A DNA stretch of 21,666 bases. Source: UBA7960 sp964348755 (GTDB lineage: Bacteria > Bacteroidota > Bacteroidia > Bacteroidales > UBA7960). The notes under the pieces were generated by a model. It did not search any database. It saw only the letters and a list, made by a program, of their open reading frames with translations, and was not told the DNA's origin. The DNA lies in NCBI GenBank assembly GCA_964348755.1, contig CAYGDW010000050.1, forward strand, positions 1-21,666. The letters run 5' to 3'. Positions 1 through 7,725 of the stretch are shown here, piece by piece; positions within the stretch are counted from its first letter, which is position 1, and each line of letters begins with the position of its first letter. Position numbers and translations under genes: made by a program.

Positions 1-52
1 TTAAAATCCTGTGGCCATTGCGGCCGTGCCGGTTCGAGCCCGGCTCCGGGTA
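1..52 (+). tRNA. tRNA-Leu(UAA), 3' part only
   Basis: The window opens inside the anticodon loop. U33 is base 1 and the anticodon TAA is at 2-4. A long variable arm follows, with hairpin stems GGCC at 13-16 and 22-25, as expected of a type II tRNA. The T arm is at 28-44 with loop TTCGAGC and perfect five-base stems. The acceptor 3' strand TCCGGGT is at 45-51 and the discriminator A at 52. The following bases are CAA, so CCA is not encoded and must be added after transcription. The 5' half lies outside the window. The same anticodon loop and acceptor strand occur in known bacterial tRNA-Leu(UAA). Confidence 0.9.
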
Positions 53-57
53 CAACA

Positions 58-98
58 ACAGCCCCGCCTTTTTTTATAATTGGCGGGGTTGTTTTTTT
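58..98 (+). terminator. Rho-independent terminator after tRNA-Leu
   Basis: An 11-bp stem (58-68 with 82-92, core CCCCGCC/GGCGGGG, one G-U pair) encloses an AT-rich loop. It runs straight into a T tract at 92-98. It ends the tRNA transcript and insulates it from the downstream lipoprotein gene. Confidence 0.9.
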
Positions 99-139
99 AA
101 GACCAGAATGATTTTCACGCTTAATATGTTAAGTTTTTA

Positions 140-147
140 TAGTTTTG
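140..147 (+). promoter_or_regulatory. Bacteroidota -7 promoter box for the DUF1460 gene
   Basis: TAGTTTTG matches the Bacteroidota -7 consensus TAnnTTTG exactly. Transcription would begin near base 154 and leave a leader of about 14 nt before the ATG at 168. No clear -33 TTG is visible. The box lies downstream of the in-frame ATGs at 108 and 126, so it argues against them as starts. Confidence 0.5.
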
Positions 148-167
148 AAACCCCAAAACATTTTGAA

Positions 168-1091
168 ATGACTTCACCAAAGGTTTTTATCATAAGTTCC
201 ATACTGCTGTTTTTTAATACTGCATGCCAATGTGCACGGCCTTCGCAAGAAAAAGGCGCATCACCAGCCAAAACCTGGCAACAATGGTGCCCGGGAGCGA
301 AAGACCTGCCGGTTTTTTTCAGCGAAAGCGATAAACAGTTTGCCATAAAGGCCATGCGGGAAATATCGGCAGAAATGCCGCAAGCCCACACACCTGAGAT
401 TGTTATTGCCCTTTCGGGGAGGTTTTTGGGGACACCATATTTGGCCCACACCCTGGAAGTTAGGGAACCCGAGAAACTTGTAATTGACCTGGCTGGCATG
501 GATTGCACCACTTTCGTGGAACAAATGCTGGCCATGGCGCTGGCCGTTAAGCAAGGCGATAGCTCCTTTGAAGATTTTGTACAGGTTCTGGCTTGCATAC
601 GCTACCGCGGTGGAATTATTGACGGCTTCCCCTCGCGCCTTCATTACTTTACCGATTGGCTTCAGGACAATACCCGCAAAGACATTCTTGAGATCGTGAG
701 CAATGGCATTGGCACCGAAGTTTTTGATACCCGTGTTTGGTTTATGACCGCGAACCCCGGTGCCTACCGTCAGCTCCAAAACCCCGCCTTTATAGAAAAA
801 ATGAAGGAAGTAGAAAAAAATATTGCAGCTTATAATATGAAATTCATTCCTAAAGCGAAGATCAAAGAAGTTGAAAACCTGATTAAAAATGGCGATATCA
901 TAGCCTTTACCACCGATATTGGCGGGTTGGATGTGTCGCATACCGGCTTTGCCATTTTTGAGAACGGACGTCTGCACCTGTTGCATGCATCTTTAAGAAC
1001 CAACAGGGTTGAAATTACGCCGGTAACCCTGAGCGAATACCTGGCCCCAATGCGCAGGGTTACAGGCATACTGGTGGCCAGGGTAAATTAA
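168..1091 (+). CDS. DUF1460 (N-acetylmuramoyl-L-alanine amidase-like) lipoprotein
   Basis: The 307-residue product matches the DUF1460 family (PF07313), NlpC/P60-like fold proteins annotated as N-acetylmuramoyl-L-alanine amidase-like and common in Bacteroidota. Residues 1-20 form a signal peptide ending NTAC, a plausible lipobox with Cys20 as the lipidated residue, so it probably acts in the periplasm. Candidate catalytic residues are Cys113 in the DCTTFVE motif and His258 in the VSHTGF motif, which is the expected order for the fold. The in-frame reading extends upstream to a TTG inside the tRNA. ATG 168 was chosen because the signal peptide begins there and a -7 box ends 20 bases before it. 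The substrate is not shown by the sequence; peptidoglycan fragments are the family expectation. Its stop lies two bases from the convergent gatD stop. Confidence 0.85.
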   Translation: MTSPKVFIISSILLFFNTACQCARPSQEKGASPAKTWQQWCPGAKDLPVFFSESDKQFAIKAMREISAEMPQAHTPEIVIALSGRFLGTPYLAHTLEVREPEKLVIDLAGMDCTTFVEQMLAMALAVKQGDSSFEDFVQVLACIRYRGGIIDGFPSRLHYFTDWLQDNTRKDILEIVSNGIGTEVFDTRVWFMTANPGAYRQLQNPAFIEKMKEVEKNIAAYNMKFIPKAKIKEVENLIKNGDIIAFTTDIGGLDVSHTGFAIFENGRLHLLHASLRTNRVEITPVTLSEYLAPMRRVTGILVARVN

Positions 1092-1093
1092 AG

Positions 1094-2479
1094 TTATTTT
1101 CTGAATTTGCGGATAAACTCTTCCACCTCGGGAACGCCCCCCTGATATACAAGATAACCGTTGTAAGGCTCGCGTGGGGTAATATCGTCATTAATGGGTG
1201 TAAGCATAATCTGCTTTACTTCTTCCAAATCGCTGGTTTGGCCAAGGGCCCAGCCAAGCTTAATGTAAGCCACTTCGGGCAGAAGGTTTTCGCCGGGTAT
1301 TACACCAAGTGACATCATTTCGCGGCCGGTTTCATACACAAACATTTGCACGTAGCCCCAAAGTGTTTGTACGGTCATATAAACTGCTACGCCAGCCCTT
1401 TTTGCACGGTCAAGGGCCGGATACAGCGGTTTGTTTACATGCCCAAGCCCGGTGCCGGCAATTACAATACCCTTATATCCATTGTCAATGAGCGAGTCAA
1501 TCATATCGGGCATCATATTGGGGTAATAATACACCATGGCCACTTTTTCTTCGAAATATGGCATTATTTTCACTATTCGGTCTTTTCGCCGGTGGTTGTA
1601 ATTGGTCTTTATGGGTTTAAGGCCCTTGCGGGTAACTGTGGCCAGGGGCGTTTCGCCAAGTGTGCGAAAAGTGCTGCGGTATGATGAATGCATTTTGCGC
1701 ACACGGGTGCCCCGGTGCAAAAAGGCATACTCGTCGGAGGTAGGCCCGAACATACACACCATTACTTCGGCAATGTCGCCATGGCCGGCGGTGTAACAGG
1801 CATGCATCAGGTTCAGGGCAGCATCTGACGAGGGCCTGTCGGAAGAGCGCTGCGAGCCTACAAGCACTATTGGTATAGGAGGGTTCTGAATCATATATGT
1901 TAGTGCTGCTGCAGTATGGTGCAAAGTATCGGTGCCATGCCCTATCACTATTCCTTCAATACCGTTTTCGATTTCTTTGCCAATGGCAACAGCCAGCTTT
2001 TTATACTGCATGGGGCCCATGTTTTCGCTAAACACGGCAAACACCTTCTCGGTGGTAAGGTTGCAGATATCAGCCAACTCGGGCACTGCTCCGTACAACT
2101 CGCCGGGCGAGAAAGCAGGAATCACAGCACCTGTTCTGTAATCAAGCCGCGAAGCAATGGTGCCCCCCGTGCCAATAAGTTTAACTTTTGGCAGTCCTTC
2201 AGTAAATGGGAATTCCTTTTCGGGGATCTTGTAATTGGCTTTCTTATAGCCTGTTTCTTTCATGGCCAGAATGGTGTCAACGGCAATACCCACGTTGTAG
2301 CCGGTTGCAATCTTCAGCACAATGTGGCGGTCATCATCATTTTCGGCCCGCGGCAAAACCGTGCCCGCAAAGTTGCCACGGCTGGTTTCGATGGTGGCCT
2401 GCCCCCACACCCGCACGTTGTAGTTCTTTAGCACTTCAAGTGCATGGCCTTTATATCCCTGGAAAAAATCTTCGCTCAT
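1094..2479 (-). CDS. gatD: Archaeal-type Glu-tRNA(Gln) amidotransferase subunit D
   Basis: GatD is the glutaminase/asparaginase subunit of GatDE. It releases ammonia from an amide donor so that GatE can convert Glu-tRNA(Gln) to Gln-tRNA(Gln). The product has 461 residues, a little longer than archaeal GatD. Residues about 5-75 form the GatD-specific N-terminal domain (features FAGTVLPR and IVLKIATGYNVGI), which free L-asparaginases lack. The type I asparaginase domain starts near 97. Its catalytic set is visible: Thr107 in GTGGTIAS, Thr183-Asp184 in HGTDTLHHT, and Lys262 in RVRKMHSS. The Thr107 to Thr183 spacing agrees with archaeal GatD as I recall it. gatE lies upstream on the same strand across a 105-nt gap. 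A plain asparaginase is the alternative, but the N-terminal domain and the gatE neighbour argue against it. Confidence 0.9.
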   Translation of the reverse strand: MSEDFFQGYKGHALEVLKNYNVRVWGQATIETSRGNFAGTVLPRAENDDDRHIVLKIATGYNVGIAVDTILAMKETGYKKANYKIPEKEFPFTEGLPKVKLIGTGGTIASRLDYRTGAVIPAFSPGELYGAVPELADICNLTTEKVFAVFSENMGPMQYKKLAVAIGKEIENGIEGIVIGHGTDTLHHTAAALTYMIQNPPIPIVLVGSQRSSDRPSSDAALNLMHACYTAGHGDIAEVMVCMFGPTSDEYAFLHRGTRVRKMHSSYRSTFRTLGETPLATVTRKGLKPIKTNYNHRRKDRIVKIMPYFEEKVAMVYYYPNMMPDMIDSLIDNGYKGIVIAGTGLGHVNKPLYPALDRAKRAGVAVYMTVQTLWGYVQMFVYETGREMMSLGVIPGENLLPEVAYIKLGWALGQTSDLEEVKQIMLTPINDDITPREPYNGYLVYQGGVPEVEEFIRKFRK

Positions 2480-2541
2480 TAAATTAGGTTTCAGGTTTTT
2501 GGTTTAAGCTTCAAGGTTGATAAATGCTTTATAATTGATTT

Positions 2542-2590
2542 GCATCATTTTCTCATCTTCTCATTTGCTTATCTTCTCACCTTCTCATTT
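2542..2590 (-). repeat. Imperfect 24/25-nt purine-rich tandem repeat between gatE and gatD
   Basis: Read on the minus strand, unit 1 (2590-2567) and unit 2 (2566-2542) both begin AAATGAGAAGRTGAGAA, with one mismatch over the first 17 bases. They then diverge. The gatE stop TGA falls inside unit 1. The rest of the gap (2480-2541) is AT-rich and shows no terminator hairpin, so gatD is probably read from the same transcript. The role is unknown. Confidence 0.7.
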
Positions 2591-4573
2591 CTTCCCATTT
2601 TCAAGGGCTTCGCGCAATTCACGAAGGCTAATATTGCCCACTGCATTCTTCCGGAGTTGGCCCATCATCCAATTGAATTCGGATGAAGCGTTATTCCTTG
2701 GGCTGTTGGCAATAAATTTCTTTTTCAGAAAACGTACTCCGGCCAAAATATCTTCGGTGTGCTGGGGTTTAAAATTTATGCTTACCAGTAAAGAGTCAAA
2801 ATCCATTTTGGGGTGCTGCACCAGAACGGGAAGCATTAACTTTATTATTTCGAGATCAAGGCCGCGTGACTTAATTTCCTTCAGCATTTCAACCACCTGT
2901 TCATAGCGAAACCCAGAAGAAACTTCAAAATGCCCTTCCACATACCGAAGGCGATGACCCAGCAAGGTGCCCGCAAAAACCGGATCAATCCCGAGTTCGC
3001 AAACCATTTGGTTAAGTACCGGGAATAAGTTTTTCTTCAGTATATAGCTATATGTATCTTCGGGCACATGCCAATGTTGCATTTGACGGTAAGCCTCAAT
3101 AGCTTCAAGGGGCAAGTCTTGGGCAAGCGCATTGATTTGCTCCTCTTTCAGTGGGATGGGGGCCGAATCGGTGTCGGGGTACATGCGGTCGGCTCCGGGA
3201 AGCACGCGTTCAAAAATGGTAGTTCCGTTTTCGAACGATTTGCGCGTTTCGTTTGGCACTCCGGTAAAAGCCATCCGGCAGCGCTCTTCTATGGTTTCGA
3301 GGGCAGTACGCATATCTTCTGCAGGCCCCCAGCACAACACCAGTGCATCATCGGTCTTTGCGCCAAGCATTTTTCGCAATAGGGCATAAGTCTCCTCATT
3401 CTCAATGGTTTTCAGCTCTTCGGAGGTGGTCATGTTGGGCTTTTCAATACAGGCAATTACCTTCAGGCGGTCGCTTATCTCATCGGCAAACACTTTCCCG
3501 GGTTGGGTAAAGTGCGAGAGCAGCCCGCCAAAGCGGGGCAGGCAAACGGCATAAAGCTCCTGTTGATTTTCCTTCAGGTTTTTAAGGACTTTTGAACGGA
3601 AATCGAAAAAAACCGGGTCAATCTTTTGCCAGCTCATTTGCCAGGCCTCGGGCTTTTTTATCCGCTTCAGCAATTCATTGCGAATTTGGAGCAGGGCCCA
3701 CTGCCTGAAAGCTTCGTTGTGGGTTAGTTCTGGTATCCATTTAATGTGTGCCACTCCTTTAATTTCCACGCGGGAGCCGCCGCGGCAGCTCACATTCACA
3801 TCCTGGCGCGCGGCTCCCATGCCCGTGCGTACCTTGCCAGTGCTGCGGTTTAAAAAGCGGATAAACTGACATGCTTCGGCAACCTCGCCGGGGTTTGCCA
3901 TATCGGGGTAGGTAACTGTTTCGATAAGGGGCATACCAAGGCGGTCGGTGCGGAAAATGCGGGTGTGGCCAATGTCAGAAACTTCGCGGCACGAGTCCTC
4001 TTCAAGGCTCAATTGAATGAGCCTGATCTTTTTGTGGCGCAATTGAATCTCACCTTCAACCCCAATGATGGCCGTTCGTTGAAAACCGGTAGGGATGCTG
4101 CCATCGAGGTATTGTTTTCGGGTTATATGCACTTCGCCCACAATTTTGAGTTTTTTCAGATGGCTAACCAGTATGGCAATATCGAGTGCCTCGCGGTTCA
4201 TTGGGAAGGGCGGAGTGTCGTCAACCTCGTAGGTGCAGGTGGTGGCGTTTTTAATGCGGTAAACAATTTCTTTGCGGGTTTTGAACTCCATAAGGGCGGT
4301 GCCATCATACTCGCCAAGCTCGCTAAGGGTGGGCCTCATGTGGCGTATCACTTCGGCGTCAAAATCATCGGGGGCATGGTAAATACCGCAGGGGCACCGG
4401 CAAAAAAGCTTCTGGCGGGTATTGAGCTGCTGGTGAACCTCAAGCCCCGACATGAAGCCAATGCGGTCGTAGTCTTTTTGGGTGGCCTTTTTTCGGGATA
4501 CATACCCAATGGCCTTCATAGTTTGGCGGTAGTTTACAAGGGCATCCGGTTTCTTCTTCATTAAAGACGGCAT
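2585..4573 (-). CDS. gatE: Archaeal-type Glu-tRNA(Gln) amidotransferase subunit E
   Basis: GatE activates the glutamyl group on Glu-tRNA(Gln) with ATP and accepts ammonia from GatD. The 662-residue product is GatE rather than GatB by domain layout. The cradle starts near residue 35 with GLEVHQQL (Glu45, His47) and the Cys cluster CRCPC at 58-62. The DGSIPTGFQRT segment is at 157-167, LEEDS at 190-194, and the GatB/E signature DRLGMPLIE at 210-218. Residues about 295-465 hold the AspRS-like insertion that GatB lacks, ending in PGADRMYPDTDSAPIP. A C-terminal helical and YqeY-like tail follows to 662. The start ATG directly abuts the upstream stop (TAAATG), suggesting coupled translation. In-frame ATGs at codons 5 and 19 are alternatives, because about 33 lysine-rich residues precede the region alignable with archaeal GatE. 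Confidence 0.92.
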   Translation of the reverse strand: MPSLMKKKPDALVNYRQTMKAIGYVSRKKATQKDYDRIGFMSGLEVHQQLNTRQKLFCRCPCGIYHAPDDFDAEVIRHMRPTLSELGEYDGTALMEFKTRKEIVYRIKNATTCTYEVDDTPPFPMNREALDIAILVSHLKKLKIVGEVHITRKQYLDGSIPTGFQRTAIIGVEGEIQLRHKKIRLIQLSLEEDSCREVSDIGHTRIFRTDRLGMPLIETVTYPDMANPGEVAEACQFIRFLNRSTGKVRTGMGAARQDVNVSCRGGSRVEIKGVAHIKWIPELTHNEAFRQWALLQIRNELLKRIKKPEAWQMSWQKIDPVFFDFRSKVLKNLKENQQELYAVCLPRFGGLLSHFTQPGKVFADEISDRLKVIACIEKPNMTTSEELKTIENEETYALLRKMLGAKTDDALVLCWGPAEDMRTALETIEERCRMAFTGVPNETRKSFENGTTIFERVLPGADRMYPDTDSAPIPLKEEQINALAQDLPLEAIEAYRQMQHWHVPEDTYSYILKKNLFPVLNQMVCELGIDPVFAGTLLGHRLRYVEGHFEVSSGFRYEQVVEMLKEIKSRGLDLEIIKLMLPVLVQHPKMDFDSLLVSINFKPQHTEDILAGVRFLKKKFIANSPRNNASSEFNWMMGQLRKNAVGNISLRELREALENGKK

Positions 4574-5707
4574 TTATAATTGGGTTTCTGTCTTCATGTA
4601 TTTCACATTGCGCTCGGCAAGATACTCCATTACAAATTCGAAATTGTCCTCATCCATGCCAATAAGTTCGGGCGGAAAAACACCTTTGCCCGTAAATCGG
4701 CCTTGCACAATTAGCTCGGCGCAGGCGGTAGCCGTAAACCCTGTTGTTCGGCCCATTGACGATAGTTTGGATTGGGTATCATATTCATCATAAAGATTAT
4801 AAACAATTTTTTTGGCCTTCCCATTCTGGCGGCCCGAAATTTCAATACGCATAACAGTAAATTCGGGCTCCTCCGGGCCAAGCTTCCAGTCGTTTATAAG
4901 GACTTTGCTGGTAAAGTCTATAGGGCGGATGGCAGTATTGTTTATGGTAATTGGATTTTTATCGAAGAATCCGGCGGTTTTCAGGGCTAGTATTAGTTGT
5001 ATGTGTCCGGGGTAGCGCAGGGTTTTTTCGCGCATATTTGGAATATGGTTCATGTTTGCGAGCAACGACCTCAGGCCATCGGTATAAAAAGCCTCAAGGG
5101 TGCCAACTTTGTTAAAAAACAAAAGTTCGGGTTCGCTCAGAGCGGGCTTTGTCATTAACTTTCCTTTTTCAATAAAACGTGCCGGCCTTATATATTCTTC
5201 TACCACATCGAGTGGCGAAAAAGGCGCCTTGTAATAAAAGGGATACACCTTAATTCGGGGCAACCCGCCAACCACATATTCGAAATTTTCTATATCCATA
5301 AATTCGTTGTGATAACCTACAATCATATTGGGCATACCCGGAGCAACCCCGCAGTCGGTAATGGCCGTTACCCCTTTTTGAGCGGCCAGTGCGTTGAGTT
5401 CCATAAAATCTTCGGGCATAAAGGAAATATCTACAATGTTTTTTCCAGTTTCAATAACCGTGCGTACAGTATCAAAACCCATAAAACCTGGCACAGCCGA
5501 AATCACCAGGTCGCAACCGGCCACAATGGCCGCTACCCGCTCCTCCTCCATTAGGTTTACACCTATCGTTTCAATCGGGTAATTGTTTTTAAGATAATTC
5601 AGGGAATCTTGGTCTATATCGGCCGCAATAACCTTGTGCCTTGTGCATAAATCAATGGCAATGGCCTTCCCTACCATGCCAGCTCCGAGAACCACAATTT
5701 TGCTCAT
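4574..5707 (-). CDS. Saccharopine dehydrogenase family protein (lysine 6-dehydrogenase-like)
   Basis: The 377-residue product has an N-terminal Rossmann fold with GAGMVG at residues 8-13. Asp30 ends the second strand and favours NAD over NADP. The family motif VAPGMPN is at 121-127, and a C-terminal substrate domain carries GRTTGFTATACAEL. The length fits saccharopine dehydrogenase-like and lysine 6-dehydrogenase-like proteins, which interconvert lysine, saccharopine or aminoadipate semialdehyde. The exact substrate cannot be read from the sequence. It is the first gene of a cluster with gatE and gatD, and its stop touches the gatE start. A link through glutamate or lysine metabolism is possible but unproven. 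No convincing promoter was seen on its strand in the gap shared with mrdA. Confidence 0.85.
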   Translation of the reverse strand: MSKIVVLGAGMVGKAIAIDLCTRHKVIAADIDQDSLNYLKNNYPIETIGVNLMEEERVAAIVAGCDLVISAVPGFMGFDTVRTVIETGKNIVDISFMPEDFMELNALAAQKGVTAITDCGVAPGMPNMIVGYHNEFMDIENFEYVVGGLPRIKVYPFYYKAPFSPLDVVEEYIRPARFIEKGKLMTKPALSEPELLFFNKVGTLEAFYTDGLRSLLANMNHIPNMREKTLRYPGHIQLILALKTAGFFDKNPITINNTAIRPIDFTSKVLINDWKLGPEEPEFTVMRIEISGRQNGKAKKIVYNLYDEYDTQSKLSSMGRTTGFTATACAELIVQGRFTGKGVFPPELIGMDEDNFEFVMEYLAERNVKYMKTETQL

Positions 5708-5835
5708 GTTAAAAAAAATTTATGAATACCCTTAATAAATACTGCTTCGGCTAAGTTATTAAAATTGTAAATTGCCTGGGGTTAAATCCTCAAAAAGAAA
5801 TTCCACGTTATGGGGTGGTAATTGGTAACTTCCAG

Positions 5836-5843
5836 TAATTTTG
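5836..5843 (+). promoter_or_regulatory. -7 promoter box for mrdA-rodA
   Basis: TAATTTTG is a perfect TAnnTTTG match in the 182-bp divergent gap before mrdA. It predicts transcription from about 5850 and a leader near 40 nt. The nearest TTG (5822-5824) is too close to be a normal -33 element, so the call rests on the -7 box alone. Confidence 0.45.
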
Positions 5844-5889
5844 CATACTGTAAAAACACCCGTCACTCCCCTGCCAAGCTGTTAGTTAC

Positions 5890-7725
5890 ATGCAACTTAA
5901 CCAGAGTTCAAACATACATTCGGGGCGCAAGAATGTAATAATTGCGGCCATGATTATATTGGGTTTATTATACCTTGTAAGGTTGTTTCATATTCAGGTG
6001 CTGGACCCTTCTTACAAGCTTTCGGCCGACAACAACGTGTTGCGTTATGTTACCGATTACCCAGCCCGAGGGCTAATTTACGACCGCAATGGCGTTTTGC
6101 TGGTTTTCAACGAAGCCCATTACGACCTGATGGTAGTTCCGGGGCAGGTTCGCAACATCGACACCCTTGAATTTTGCCAGCTTCTGGGCATAGAAAGGGA
6201 AGTGTTTGAACAGCGACTTCAGAAGGCCCGCGAACATTCGCGTTTCAGGCCATCGGTTTTCGAAAGCCAGTTATCGAAAAATACTTTTGCCGTTTTTCAG
6301 GAAAAGATGTTTAGTTTTCAAGGTTTTTTTGTGCAACCACGCACCCTGCGCAAATATACATATCCCATGGCCGCACATTCGTTTGGTTATGTGGGCGAGG
6401 TAGGGCCACGCGAAATTGAACGAAACCCCTACTATCGCATGGGCGACTTTATAGGCATAAGCGGCATTGAACGCTCATACGAAGAGGTGCTTCGCGGGCA
6501 GAAAGGAGTGAGGGTGCGCCTGGTTGATGTTCACAACCGCGAAATTGGTTCTTTTGAAGAAGGTAGATTCGACACCATTGCTATACCCGGCAAAGACCTT
6601 TATACCACCCTTGATGCTCAATTGCAGCTTTATGGCGAACAACTTATGCACAATAAAAGGGGAAGTATAGTAGCCATTGAGCCATCGACCGGCGAGATTC
6701 TGGCCCTTATATCGGCACCAGGCTACGACCCAAACCTGCTGGTAGGCCGCGTGCGTTCGAAAAACTACGGGCAACTGCAACAAAACGAACTCAACCCATT
6801 GTTCAACAGGGCATTAATGGCCCAATACCCGCCCGGATCGGTGTTTAAGGTAGTAAACACCCTGGTTGCCCTTCAGGAAGGAGTGGTAAACCACAATACC
6901 AGCTATGGTTGTGCAGGAGCTTATTTTAGTGGCGGCATTACGGTTCGCTGCCGAAACCACCCAAGCCCGGTCAATGTAATTAGCAGCATACAGTTCAGTT
7001 GCAATACCTACAGTTGTATCACATTCCGCAACACCTTAGACCAGCCCAGGTTTACTAGTATGCAGGAAGGTTTTAACAACTGGCGGCGCCACGTGATCAG
7101 TTTTGGGTTTGGAAGGGAATTTGGCAGCGACCTTGCCTGGGAGCTTAGTGGCCTGGTGGCTACGTCTGACTACTACGACCGTATTTACGGGCCACGCGGT
7201 TGGCGGTCACTTACCTTGATTTCGCTCGCTATCGGGCAGGGCGAAATTGGCACAACTCCCGTGCAACTGGCCAATCTTGCTGCTACAGTGGCCAATAGGG
7301 GTTATTATTATACCCCGCATATTGTAAGGGCAATTGGCCATCCCGACAGCCTTCTGGCAAGGTTTCAGGTAAAAAATCATACTACAATCGATAGGGTTCA
7401 TTTCGAGGCAATGGCCCAGGCTATGCATAAAGTTGTTGAAGCAGGCACAGGCCGCTTCTCACAAATACTCTCCATCCCAACGGCTGGCAAAACCGGCACC
7501 GTGCAAAACCCGCACGGCGAAAACCACAGCGTTTACATTTCGTTTGCTCCGGTTGACAACCCTAAAATAGCCATTTCGGTAGTGGTTGAAAATGCCGGGT
7601 ACGGTTCAACCTGGGCAGCCCCTATAGCAAGCCTAATGATAGAAAAATACCTAACCCGGCAAATTAGTCGCGACTGGTTCGAAAAGCGAATATTCGATGC
7701 AAGTTTCCTTACAAACAGACCATGA
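5890..7725 (+). CDS. mrdA: Penicillin-binding protein 2, elongation transpeptidase
   Basis: PBP2 cross-links new peptidoglycan in the side wall and works with RodA. The 611-residue product has one N-terminal membrane anchor (about 16-34). A PBP dimerisation domain spans about 55-235, with the early motif ARGLIYDRNG at 59-68. The transpeptidase domain spans about 255-590. All three active-site motifs are present: SVFK at 317-320 with nucleophile Ser317, SCN at 370-372, and KTGT at 534-537. The length is normal for the family. Its stop overlaps the rodA start (ATGA), so the two are translated together. It is not preceded by mreC or mreD, as it often is in other bacteria. Confidence 0.95.
   Translation: MQLNQSSNIHSGRKNVIIAAMIILGLLYLVRLFHIQVLDPSYKLSADNNVLRYVTDYPARGLIYDRNGVLLVFNEAHYDLMVVPGQVRNIDTLEFCQLLGIEREVFEQRLQKAREHSRFRPSVFESQLSKNTFAVFQEKMFSFQGFFVQPRTLRKYTYPMAAHSFGYVGEVGPREIERNPYYRMGDFIGISGIERSYEEVLRGQKGVRVRLVDVHNREIGSFEEGRFDTIAIPGKDLYTTLDAQLQLYGEQLMHNKRGSIVAIEPSTGEILALISAPGYDPNLLVGRVRSKNYGQLQQNELNPLFNRALMAQYPPGSVFKVVNTLVALQEGVVNHNTSYGCAGAYFSGGITVRCRNHPSPVNVISSIQFSCNTYSCITFRNTLDQPRFTSMQEGFNNWRRHVISFGFGREFGSDLAWELSGLVATSDYYDRIYGPRGWRSLTLISLAIGQGEIGTTPVQLANLAATVANRGYYYTPHIVRAIGHPDSLLARFQVKNHTTIDRVHFEAMAQAMHKVVEAGTGRFSQILSIPTAGKTGTVQNPHGENHSVYISFAPVDNPKIAISVVVENAGYGSTWAAPIASLMIEKYLTRQISRDWFEKRIFDASFLTNRP

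Noticed and set aside
12..25. The 14-mer TGGCCATTGCGGCC of the tRNA variable arm recurs at 9039-9052
   Set aside because: About one shared 14-mer is expected by chance in a window of this size when both strands are counted. The second site has no tRNA around it, so it is not evidence of an attachment site.
18..167. In-frame extension of the DUF1460 gene back to a TTG inside the tRNA
   Set aside because: It would overlap the tRNA and its terminator. A -7 box at 140-147 and a signal peptide starting at 168 fix the start there.
1094..2479. gatD considered as a simple L-asparaginase
   Set aside because: The roughly 85-residue GatD-type N-terminal domain and the adjacent full-length gatE make GatD the better call.
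2542..2590. Tandem repeat considered as a CRISPR array or direct-repeat attachment site
   Set aside because: There are only two contiguous imperfect units, with no unique spacers and no cas or integrase genes nearby.
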